Origin: Labia minor
Taxonomy: Eukaryota > Arthropoda > Insecta > Dermaptera > Spongiphoridae
Assembly (NCBI GenBank): GCA_963082975.1
Contig: OY720344.1
Span: 62,648,546 to 62,712,545 of the forward strand
Direction of reading: 5' to 3'
DNA: 64,000 nucleotides
How positions within the stretch are numbered: position 1 is the stretch's first letter; the number at the start of each line of letters is the position of its first letter. The notes under the pieces were generated by a model. The model made no database searches. It worked only from the letters and a program-made list of their open reading frames with translations, and was not told where the DNA came from. Both the position numbers and the translations under genes were made by a program. Below, piece by piece: positions 34,001 to 44,800 of this stretch.

Positions 34001-35305
34001 TTATTATATACAAATAAGTTGGAGATTTATATAATAATTTTATTTCTCAAAAAAATAAATTAATTATATAATTTAGTTTGCATTTAAAGAAACATTTTAA
34101 TTAATTCCTAAACAATATTTTTTAAAAAATTTATTTAATCATTTTCAAGAGAATGTATGGATTATTTTTTATGATTAAAAGTAATGATTAATAAGAATTA
34201 AATAAACTAAATGTTTGTTTGATAATTGATTTTGTAATTCTAGTTTCATTGCTCACACTATTTATATTTTATATCAGTTCCAATTACCATATTGATATTT
34301 ATTAAATTATTTACTATTACTTTTTTTAATATTCTCTACAGAACAGCCTTCTTGAAATCTGAAGACAAAATTCACTTTCTTGAAATAAAAAAATTCAACC
34401 TAATGAGAATGTATGTTGTGCCTAGATAAATAGAATATAATATAAATATAAATATATATCCAATTATATTATGGATATATTCCTATAATAAAATAAAATA
34501 TTTTTTTCTAAAAAAAAGACGTGTGATAAAATAGTAAAAAAAATATTGAAGTATTATCTTCAAAAATATAATGTTGATTGTTATCTATGTAAAAAAAAAA
34601 TAAATAAGTTAATATTGGACGTCAGTGGCATGGTCATTTAGATAAAATTTAATAATAATCTTATATATATATATATATATACAAGCTTATAATTATAATC
34701 TTATTTTGGCACATTAAAGCTACTGCCGTTCATTCTTCCTTATACAAAAAAAAAAATGTAAATAAAATTTAACATAAAAAAGAAAAATATACATATATAT
34801 ATATGTTTATTTTTCTTTTTAATATACATATATTCAAATATACATATATATATATTTATTTATTTTTCTTTTTTATATTTGTAACATTTGTAGAGTTACT
34901 CAATATTCTTTTCTATTATAATTAATAATAATTATTTTTTACATAAAACAAAATTATATATATATATATTCTGAAAAATGCCAATTTCATCTTATTAGTT
35001 TACTTTAATTATTATTATTATAATTGCTTATTGTTTATTTATATTATATTTATAAAAAATAGTCTTTATTTGTGAAAGAAGGGAAAAACAAAATTATTAT
35101 GGTTTATTAAGAATGATTAGAATATTATGAGCTAATTTTGTGAAGTTATATATATATTTTAATATTGTATTATTGTATATATATATATTAAGATTACATT
35201 TTATGACTTTTCATTTTATAACGCGCATGGTATAAAATTGAAATTTTTGATTACATTGTAAATTATTAATTTTATTATTTGATTATTGTATTTGAATTTT
35301 TTTGT
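31099..35305. other. 3'UTR and A/T-rich intergenic DNA downstream of the TMEM184-like gene
   Basis: Candidate AATAAA signals follow the stop within about 150 bases. Dense (TA)n and CACACA-type microsatellites occur at 31158-31185 and 32315-32402, and (TA)n again at 34660-34682 and 34790-34860. The 73-aa open frame at 32778 is A/T-biased and looks accidental. A hairpin at 31523-31595 is listed separately. Confidence 0.5.
31523..31595 (+). other. Pre-miRNA-like hairpin (candidate)
   Basis: Arms TTTATGCAAACTAACTATCTG (31523-31543) and its partner at 31575-31595 pair over 21 positions with one mismatch and one G-U pair, around a 31-base loop. The size and near-continuous arms are like an insect microRNA precursor. 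It lies about 430 bases past the TMEM184 stop, possibly in the 3'UTR. I do not recognise a known mature microRNA; a chance or transposon hairpin is possible in A/T-rich DNA. Confidence 0.35.
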
Positions 35306-35313
35306 CGCCTGTC

Positions 35314-35487
35314 CAGTGGCGCTCTAGGCAACATTGTAATTCCAGGCCTATCGGGAAAAAATTTTACCATTTTTTGCGAGCCACGGTTTGGCCACCGTTG
35401 GCATATAGTATACAGGCCCTAGATACGTAATTTTTGCCCCAAAAATTGCGGGCCCTAGGCAGGTGCCTAGGCCTTAGTCCGCCCTTG
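35314..35487. mobile_element. hAT-type MITE (174 bp) with perfect 8-bp target duplication
   Basis: The element begins CAGTGGCGCTCTAGGCA and ends CCGCCCTTG (reverse complement CAAGGGCGG), as in many hAT elements. The 8-bp CGCCTGTC occurs at 35306-35313 and 35488-35495. The interior is unusually G/C-rich for this window (GGGCCCTAGGCAGGTGCCTAG). Confidence 0.85.
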
Positions 35488-35495
35488 CGCCTGTC

Positions 35496-37525
35496 TATAT
35501 ATATTAATATTTACAAAATGGTAAAATTCAATTATATTACTTTAAAAATAGGATTATACGTTTCAAATATGTATATTATTTTTTATTGAGTAATTATCTA
35601 AAAAAGCATTCGGCCATGTCTATTACTAAAGGATGAGCTGCTTCTGATTAATTTAAATATTTTATGAAATTTACAAGCTATATACATTTAAATTTCTTAG
35701 GCTTTATAAATTGTGTGCTTTTCCATGTAAATTAATAGAAAAATATTTATAATAACTTTTTTTTAACTTCAACTTACATACACATCAGCTCGATATCACA
35801 GCTAAAAGTATATCATTGTGTCAATATGCAATTACACCTGAATGCTCTCTAGCGCTAAATTTTTATCTGTTTATAAAGAAAAAAAAATTATAAAATACCG
35901 TGTGGGTTTCAAATGAAAACTTGTAAAACAATTTTAAATACATTTAATTTAATTATCGATTCTGATAAATGTTAAATGATTTCATAAAAATTTAAATTGT
36001 TTTTATTTTATATTCTTATTATTTAAATAAGAAACAAAAACATTTTTCTTTTTTAAACAATATCTACATATTTTATTTTTTGATAATTAATATAAAAATA
36101 TTTATAATAACTTTTTTAACCCAGAAGCTTAATTAGGAATATGAACCTGCCAAAGACAATGATTGCCTAATAGTTACACTTAATAATTAGCATATATATA
36201 CATATTTGTAATTTTTTTTTATTGAGAAAACTATCGTTTCTTACTTACTAATATACCAGATTTATATTAAAACACAAAGAAAGAAGACTTAAATGTTATT
36301 TATATAAATATATAATTTACTGTTTAAAGACCTCTTTTTACTTACTCAATCATTTGAAATATTTTATTGTTTATTTATTATAATTATTATTTATTTCTGT
36401 TGATGCTTTTAATTATTACAAGAGGTTATCTTCCCTTGTACAATTATACCTACTATATATATTGATATAGATGAGCATTTATTTTAGTGTTATAAGATGT
36501 CTCTTTTGTGATATAATTTAGTGCAATATTCTAAATCAATTTTAGATATTAGTAATTAATTGTGCTTTAGTTGTATTTAAAAGAAAAAATTCTTTTAATT
36601 ATTCAAAAAGACAAAAGCACAAATAAGAAAAAGTTATGCTTTTGGTATTAAATTTTAATTTTAAAGAAATAAATGTACCTGAAAATTTTTTAGATTTTCA
36701 TTTTTGTATTAAAAACAATTTCTTTTAATTTTGATTAATGCAAACACAATCCAAAATGTAGTAAATGAAGAGCAAATGTGTACAATTCTTATCATTTATA
36801 ATATATTTATAAATATATAAAATAATGATTATTTATATTAATGAAAATTTAATCTTTTCATAATTATAAATTAAATCATCAAATATTTTTTTGGGTACAT
36901 TAACATTTTATTTTTTAAAAAAAGTTCCCTATATTGGGTATACTAGAGAATTCTCTCTCCCTCTCTGTCTCTATCTTGACCAAATAAATTAATTTTAATA
37001 TTCAATAATAATTACAACAATATATAATGAGATAATAATTAACTAACTATAACTAAATAAATAAAATCTTTCACATTTTATTAATTTGAAAACTAATTTA
37101 ATTATATAAATAACAGATATTTAAATAAATGTATAAAAATTATTAATAAATTATTAAAATTTGAAACATATTGTACACACTAAATAATTCCATTTGATGT
37201 AATTTTTTTAAGTTCCTTGTATATTTTTTATTTAATGTTAAATACAATTTTCATTAGAAATAAATTTTGTTTTTATTGAATTATTATTTGTTTTTTAAAG
37301 TTTTATATTTTGTGGAACTTGTTTTTCTCAAAGAAATTTGAATATTATAAAGTAAAAAAATATTAGCTAATTATGAATAGCCAACTAAAATGTTTTATTA
37401 AATAATCTTATTTTTATAGGGATATTAAAATTTCTTTTAAATATATTATTTTATCTTTTAGTTTTTAGGTATATATTATTAATTAACTTTAAAGAATATC
37501 ATGTTGCCTTGGGATCAGGTTAAGT
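35496..37525. other. A/T-rich intergenic DNA
   Basis: I see no gene, repeat with clear ends or RNA in this stretch. A short CTCTCTCCCTCTCTGTCTC tract lies at about 36952-36972. Confidence 0.5.
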
Positions 37526-37534
37526 GAAGGAATA

Positions 37535-38129
37535 TTATTATTATTAAAGTGCTCAACAGGCCATGCAGACCTAAGGCGGTTTGAGTTCACTAGTTTAGTT
37601 CATGTTTACTTCTTCCCACTATTTCTCTCCATTCTTCTCTTTCTTCTGTCTTCTCCCTCCAGCATCCGATCTTCATTCTTCGCAGATCATTTGCCACTTC
37701 ATCGAACCATCTTTTTCTTGGTCTTCCTCTCCTTTTTTTTTCCACCGGTCTTCTTTTGGTTACCAGCTTAGGCATTCTTGTATTCTCCATTCTCTGCACA
37801 TGCCCGAACCATCTCAGTCTTTGCGATTTTATCAGAGGCACTATCAGAGGTTCAGCGAACAACTCTTTCAATTCATCATTTGATCTTCTTCTCCATCCTT
37901 CAGCTGACTTTACCCCTCCATATATACCCCTCAAGATACTCCTTTCCCATCTTTCTAATACTTCCTCTTCAGCCCTTCCTAGTACCCAGGTCTCGCTCCC
38001 ATACATGACTGTAGGTCGGATTATTGATCTATAGATTCTTTCTTTAGATTTTCTTGAGATTACTTTTGTTCTCATTAACTTACCCAACCTCCCATAGAGC
38101 TGTCTGCCCTTCATCGTCCTCATTTAAAG
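37535..38129 (-). mobile_element. 5'-truncated non-LTR retrotransposon, second family
   Basis: The minus strand 38123-37590 encodes 177 aa without a break, the region downstream of the reverse transcriptase palm: YRSIIRPTVMYGSETWVL, RSNDELKELFAEPLI, RLRWFGHVQRMENTRMPK, RRGRPRKRWFDEV. These are standard C-terminal motifs of arthropod endonuclease/reverse-transcriptase LINEs. The 3' end has a short UTR and a (TAA)n-like tail at 37535-37548. GAAGGAATA at 37526-37534 and 38130-38138 is a 9-bp target duplication, so the 5' cut at 38129 is original. The uninterrupted frame suggests a fairly young insertion. The family differs from the copies at 13.6 and 54.1 kb in sequence and tail. Confidence 0.88.
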
Positions 38130-38792
38130 GAAGGAATAGCGTATTCTAAAAAGTATTGTGTTAATGTTAAGGTTTCTCCTCGGCATAAAATCCAAACAAG
38201 AAATTTATTTCATCACTAGATAATATTTTCTCTGCCCTCATAAAATTTAACTGCTATCAATCTGATAGAATGCTTTCCGGCTTAGAAAAAGTAAATACTT
38301 CTAAGATATAAACGTATGAATATCTAATAAATAAAAAATAATATTTTATATAAAAGTATAATGAATACATTGTCTCTATCCCTGGGAATACTTTTAATGT
38401 TAGTATTTATTCATAAAGGGTGAAAGTATTTTTTTGAAAACTTGGAAAACTTGGAATATGAACTAAACAAACACTTGGGAACAAATAAGAGCCGCATTGA
38501 GTTATGAGATTTGGGTGAGCATCTAAAAAAAAACTTTTATACAGATTATTTATTTGGTTGTTAAGTATGTAATTACTATGTAAAAAATAAAAAATTGCAA
38601 TGTTATTACTTATTACTAGAATTAATTAAGTTTGTATTGAAGTGATTTAACCGATTAATTGCTTACGGGCCTCCAAATAAATCAATTCCTGATGAAAAGC
38701 CTTAAGAAAGATACTATTCTCATTATTATTTAATTTATTATAAATAAATATAGAAATTAGCATCAAAAAATTTATTAAGAATAAAAACAAAA

Positions 38793-39855
38793 TTATTTAT
38801 TATTTGTTTTAGATTTCGTTTTTTGTTTCTTTCTACGTAAATTTGTTTTTTTAGATTTTGGAATTCTTTTTGGTATTGTCTTAGTGGTCCCCCGTCCTCG
38901 ATTTGTTCGCCGAGAAACGATTCTTTTTGGTTGCTTGTTTCGATGATATATTACTGTAATATTACTCTCAGAACGTATTGGCGTTGGTGATGGGGACGGC
39001 AATAGGTAAGTATTACTGGCCTAATGAACCATTTCAAATTAATTATCAACAAAATTTATTTTTAAAAAATAATATAGTAGGCATGGGCATATATATATGC
39101 TATATACTTCTGGATAACATGTTAGTATCATCATATTTTAGAATAAGAATTTTTAAACTATGTAAACATTAGTGAGTGTTATTAGCTAATAAGACTAACT
39201 AATTAGTTAATTTATTTTTTATAAACAATAAAAATTAAGAGGTGCCATTTCTAGTGTTACTTAATTGATAATTATTAAGTTTGCGTTTTCTTCATATATG
39301 AATTAAATACACGAATAATATTTTTATTTCCAGGTCTAAAACTTTGCAACTTTTAAATAAATATGACTAGTTGTTAGAATGTTTACTATTGATTGATAAT
39401 TTTCTCATTTTTTAATCCATTAAAATTATACAATTTTATTATTAATATACGATAATAACTGTTGGTTTATAAATCAAGTTATTATTTAATATGTACTCTC
39501 TCTGTACTAGTTATAAGATTAAATTATTATTTAATTTTAAATATCTCTTAGTTTCTTGAACATTGAGCAAATTATATATTAATATTATTAACATCTAAAA
39601 TTAAGTATATTATTTTAAAATGAATTTAAAAATACTTACAATATTTTCTTTATATCTTCCTGATTGGTAAATTAATTTCTTTGTGTGAACAGCTTGAGCA
39701 AGAGCATTTGATACAACTTCTGCCATATTCCTTTTGGGACGTCTATTATTTAAAAGCAATCGGTGACGAATATACGAATACAATTGTGCAAAATCAACTC
39801 CATTAGGATTATTGATATTAATTATAATCCGTACAACATTATCAACTTCACTCAT
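38793..39855 (-). CDS. Small, very basic, unrecognised protein (two exons)
   Basis: Exon 1 is 39855-39640 (72 codons, ending at a consensus GTAAGT donor) and exon 2 is 39020-38793 after a CATTAG acceptor; both are phase 0 and give 147 aa. Residues 18-70 (GVDFAQLYSYIRHRL, then RRPKRNMAEVVSNALAQAV and LIYQSGRYK) look like a compact helical fold ending in a short basic wing, as in winged-helix or histone-H1-like domains. Residues 88-147 are almost all Lys, Arg, Thr and Asn with repeated KRI and KSK units. A nuclear, nucleic-acid-binding role would suit this, but that is inference; I do not recognise the family. There is good evidence that it is a gene: clean splice sites, the same phase, and a non-A/T-driven composition. 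It stands alone between two plus-strand genes. Confidence 0.6.
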
Positions 39856-40779
39856 ATTAATTTAATTTTATGAAAAATTCGAAATATTATCAATGTATTT
39901 ACATAGAAGGATATATTTTTAAAAAAAAATATTTTTATATAAATATAAACAGCCTTTTAGATCATCTCCAAATATTTCTACCTCTAGTAAAGCTCATCCT
40001 CAAATTTAAAGATCCAAAAAATAATAAATATTTATTTCGTGTATACTAGTGATATTAAGAATAGGAATAGTGAATAACAGACAATATGTAAAATAAAAGG
40101 AGTCACTAGTCTAGTTTCACTAGAAATAAGAATTAAACCACAATATAAATTATTAATTGAATTATCCTATTGTATGTCACAATGTTATAATAACTTATAA
40201 TTATTAATTTCTTCTTGAGATGCCCTTTAAAAAGAATAAAATTAATATTATTATAATTAGAAATAATTTACATAAAAATTGTCAATTAAACTTTATTTAA
40301 AAGATAATTAGATAAAATATATAAATAAATAAAATATTAATGTAATTATTGTAAGATTAAATTTTAATTATATTCGATATTATCATGTAACAAAATATTA
40401 ATAAATAATATGTTAATTATCATAAATAATTGTTAAACTGTAAATAAAATATTGTGACTAAAAAGAAAAAAAAAGTAGTAAAATTATTTTTGTTTATAAA
40501 TATTCTTTTATCTGATAATAATTACTTTAGTGTTGCTGACATTTTAATAAATATCACACTTTTTTTTTATATATTAAAAGACCGCATATAAGACATCCCT
40601 ATTTTGATGGAGAAGGGAAAAGTTTAAAAAATTTATATTTGGCGGGCTTAAACAAATGATTGATCGACAAGGCAAACAGAATCAAATGTTATTTTGTTAA
40701 ACAAGAATCAAGAATTGAAATCCACTCTCAATAATGAATAAAAAGGAATGGACATGTGATGTTGTATTTCTGAAATGTT
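39856..40779. other. A/T-rich intergenic DNA
   Basis: Divergent intergenic stretch between the minus-strand small gene and the plus-strand polyalanine gene. Only a short piece near 40578-40640 stands out (CCGCATATAAGACATCCCT). It resembles one end of the 47.7-kb MITE family and may be a decayed half copy. Confidence 0.4.
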
Positions 40780-41025
40780 AGCTATATTTGAATGGACCCG
40801 ATGACGTTCCAAGTCTTGCCGACTTTGGTGGTTGTCATCAAGACTCGGGGCGGGGGTCCTTTCGATCTATCAATCAGCTGAGAGCTCGTCTTGGCCCACA
40901 AGACGTCCTGCCCGGGACACCACCGTGGCCATCTCGACATCTCACCTGTCACTGGCCAAATTATCACTGATGGAGGCAATACAACGAAAGTGAGAGGTTT
41001 ATCCACTTCTCCACTTCACCTTTAG
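40780..41025 (+). promoter_or_regulatory. GC-rich island: likely promoter and non-coding first exon of the polyalanine gene
   Basis: About 250 bases have far more G and C than their surroundings (CGGGGCGGGGGTCC, CCTGCCCGGGACACCACC). They end in an excellent donor, TTTAG|GTGAGT, at 41025/41026. The next acceptor in this orientation is TTCTTAG at 41851, 34 bases before the ATG at 41886. A spliced leader exon is the simplest reading. Open frames exist here on both strands but show no recognisable protein. Confidence 0.5.
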
Positions 41026-41885
41026 GTGAGTTGCCCGATCACCTTGTTTCCCCGGGCAGCTCCCGTCTTCCAAGATGCTCCTTTGCTGCAAAATGCATCA
41101 CTCAAAGCAACACATCTAAAGTGCATTTCCTTCATCTATTTATTCTACACCCTAATCAACATTCGTTAACCCAATTGCATTAGAAATATTACCTAAAAAA
41201 TATTAAAAAGTAATTAAAAAAAAAAAAAAAAAAATAACCATTGCACAATCTCATCCTCCATCTCCAAAATATGCATCTCCTCTCTTAATTTTATTTATCT
41301 TTTTAATCATTATCCAGTTATACTATTATTATGGAAATTATTATTATTATATGTAAATTAATTATAACTTTCCTCTTTGTTTTTTTACAAATTTTTGCTT
41401 ATAATAAGAAAAAAAATATATTTTCAATATATTTTATATCTTATATATATATATATATATTTGATTTACTCAAAACTTTATAATTGTTTTTTAAACATTT
41501 AAATTAAAGTCTAACTATATTTATATATATATACTATTATTATTAGAAAAGGAGAGATTATTTATATAATATAATTTATATATATATAAAAATTAAATAT
41601 CAAATTACACTTTAACAAGTATAATTAATATTTTTATTTGACAAAATATAATAATTTTATAATGAAAAGTATCAAAGTTTTCTTATATAATCATTATATA
41701 AATCAATTAATTAAAATAAATATTTTTATCAATTAATTAATTAATTAATTTAACATATTTCGAAAAATGGAATGAAAAATATTTAAGATAAATTATTTTA
41801 TGTTTATATGTTAATTAATCTTACGCATTTTTTATTTTATTTTTTTCTTAGGTGAAAAAAGGAAGAAGAATTTATTTTACTTCCA

Positions 41886-44800
41886 ATGGATTTGACTGAA
41901 ACTATGAAAAGTATTGTAGCTAAAGGAATACAGACAGAAATGGCACATCCACCATTCCCTGGTTCAGGCTATGTGACAGAAAAAATTTATATGCTTTTAC
42001 AACTTTATTTACAAAATAAAGGCTGGAACCCATCAGTGGAATTGTTACAATGTTTCACAGAACTGAAAGAAGCATCATTGCTTCCCTCTGCTGCATATCT
42101 TCAGTAAGAACATAAATTCCTTCCTAATATTTATTTAATAAGTATATTATTATTTTATTTAAAATTTTTTTGTTGTGAATAATTAAAGACCAGGATGGAT
42201 TTTTTTTAAAGATTTTGAGTTTTTATTATATTATCAGCAATTTCTCACTTAAGAAATAATTTAATTCTTCTCAAACATTTTTCATTCATGATTGGTTATT
42301 AGAGATAAGCTCGGGCAATACTGATGAATACCATGTTAGAAATTTTATAAATGTGGCAAGGTTTTTATTTAATTTTGATTTATATGTAGGTACATCTCTT
42401 TGTTGAGAAATTGTAGTTCTTTGGAAGAGAGAAAATTTTTGATAAATTGATATTGTACGCAGAATAGAAAAAATAGAAAAAAATTAAATATAAGTTAAAC
42501 CACAACAAAATTAATTCTGCACTTAATGTTCTCTATTTTGTTCTCTTTACTCTCATATATTCTACTAATATAACAATATACTAGACAATTAGAAAAATAC
42601 TTTTATTCATTTTATATATTATTAAGAATCTGACTTCTGATATCTCCCATTCCCAGAAAAATAGTCAAGATTGTACCTATACTAGTTAAAGCTTTGAGCA
42701 AGCTAAACTTCTTTCTTATTATAAAAAAAAAATTTATAAGAGTAAACAAAATAAAAAAATTAGAAATGATCGTCATAAAATATGAAAAGTTTTTTATTTT
42801 CACTTTCTCTAAAAAAAAACCTTGAAATAATTACTACATTCTTAACTTTCTACATTTTTTATTATTCTTATTTCATATTATTTTATTTAGATTGAAGTAT
42901 GTATTATTTTTTGTTTAATATTATTTATTTCAAAAAGCAAGTAAACGATATTCAATTCATATCAACAATTAAGAAAAACTATAGTTTTGTTAAAATAATA
43001 ATAATAATAATTGTTTAGGCAATGTTTGAACTCCAAATAAAACAATTTCAAAAGTTTATATAAAACAAACTTAAAAATTAAAAAAAAAAATTATATAATA
43101 GAACATTATTTAAAAATATAAAATAAATTTAAATAATTTTTATAATTTATATATTTTAATTTATTTTTGTTTTTATTTAAGAATGATGGCCTCTCGTGTT
43201 GCTCTTGATGCTCAAGGACGTTTAATACTTAGAGAAAATGGTAAAATTATACTTCCATATGAACATTTTGCAAATGCAGTGATGTTAAAACATATGAATG
43301 GACCTCATGGTCTTCATCTTGGACTAGAAGGAACAATTCGTGCGGTAAGTTAATCATTTTTTTTCCAACATCGATCAGTTTTATTTATTTCTATTGTAGT
43401 AATTTCTTTTTATTTATATATTAATATTATATATTTATAAATAATAAATTAATTAATATTTATTTGTTTTTAGGTGATGGAATCTTATACAATTGGCCGA
43501 GAATGTTTTGGCATGGATAAAGAATTTATTGTTGAAGTAGTACACAATTGTCCAAATCCTGCATGTCGTTATTATAAAAGTCAACTTGAACTCTCTCATA
43601 AAGGACTACAGGCACAACAGTTGGGTGCAGCTGCGGCTGCTGCTGCTGCTGCGGCTGCTGTTGGTGCACCAACATATATTGCAGAAGCTGCTGCTGCAGC
43701 AGCAGGTAATATTTAAACTAATTCAAGATCCATATAGTAAGATATAGTTTCAAATAAAATATTCCATTTTTTACAGGTGGAAGTGGTGGTGCATATCCTT
43801 CAAGTGGAAGTGATTTCCCACTTTCTTTAAGTCAAATTCCTCCTGGACTTCATGGAAGTGGAGGAGGTGGTAGCACTAGTAGCGGTGCTGGAAGTAATAG
43901 TTCAATTGGTTCATCAGCGGCGTCAGTGGCAGCAGCAGCAGCGGCAGCTGCAGCTGTCGATCTTTCTAGTCTTGAAAAAAGTAACAGCAAAAGCTCTCTC
44001 AATAGTGGCACAACAAGACTCGGAAGCGCAAGCAGCGGAGGTAGCAGTAGCAGCAATAATAGCGACCTGAAGCTCGCTGAATTCTTACGAGCGAATTTGG
44101 AGTCCCTGGAAGGATTATCTAGTGCCAATAAAGACCTATTGGCATTACATCATGGAGCATGGGCGTTAGGTGAGATTTCATCAACTAGTGACAAACGAGC
44201 TGGAAGCGGCGGCATTAATAGTGCTGGAGCAAATGGTGTTGGTACTGGTAGTGCAAATAGCAGCAATTTGGGTTTAGAAATTGGCGGAGTCTCCGGCAGT
44301 AGCAGTGGGGGTGTCTCTCCAGCCAGCCAAGAAAAAATTGTACGAGCATTTGCAGAAATTATGAAGAATATGGCCAGAATGAAGACATGTGTTCGTCCTG
44401 CAATGTGTAAACCGTATGGCAAGCAGAGCGAGGCTTTACAAAAAAGTAAGCTAATCTTTATTATCATTATATTATTTATTATTAAATATGTAGAAAATAA
44501 AAAAATGATTTATTTAAAATAGAATAAATTAGAATCATGTTTTATTCTTAATCAATATAACAAATAAAATAAAAACATCTGGATCTTCGAAATTTATCGG
44601 GGTTCAAATTGAACAAGAAGCGAACGTTCAAGAAGATCGGTTGCATTCACCAATCGATTAATTTGTGCTTCAAGCAGGACACGTGTTAGCTGAACCCGAA
44701 CTAGGGTCGGGACCTGTCCTAGAGAGTGTTGGGCCATTGTTGGTGTTGTTTCGAGGCGAGGATTGTTATTTATGACTTGATTGTTATTATTGGCGGATAT

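Noticed and set aside
37602-38034. Plus-strand open frames rich in Ser, Pro and Leu
   Set aside because: They are mirror images of the LINE C-terminal coding sequence on the minus strand.
43850-44467. Minus-strand Leu/Pro-rich frames and other plus-strand frames
   Set aside because: They are shadows of the Ala/Gly/Ser-rich exon 43777-44445, whose repeated codons stay open in several frames.
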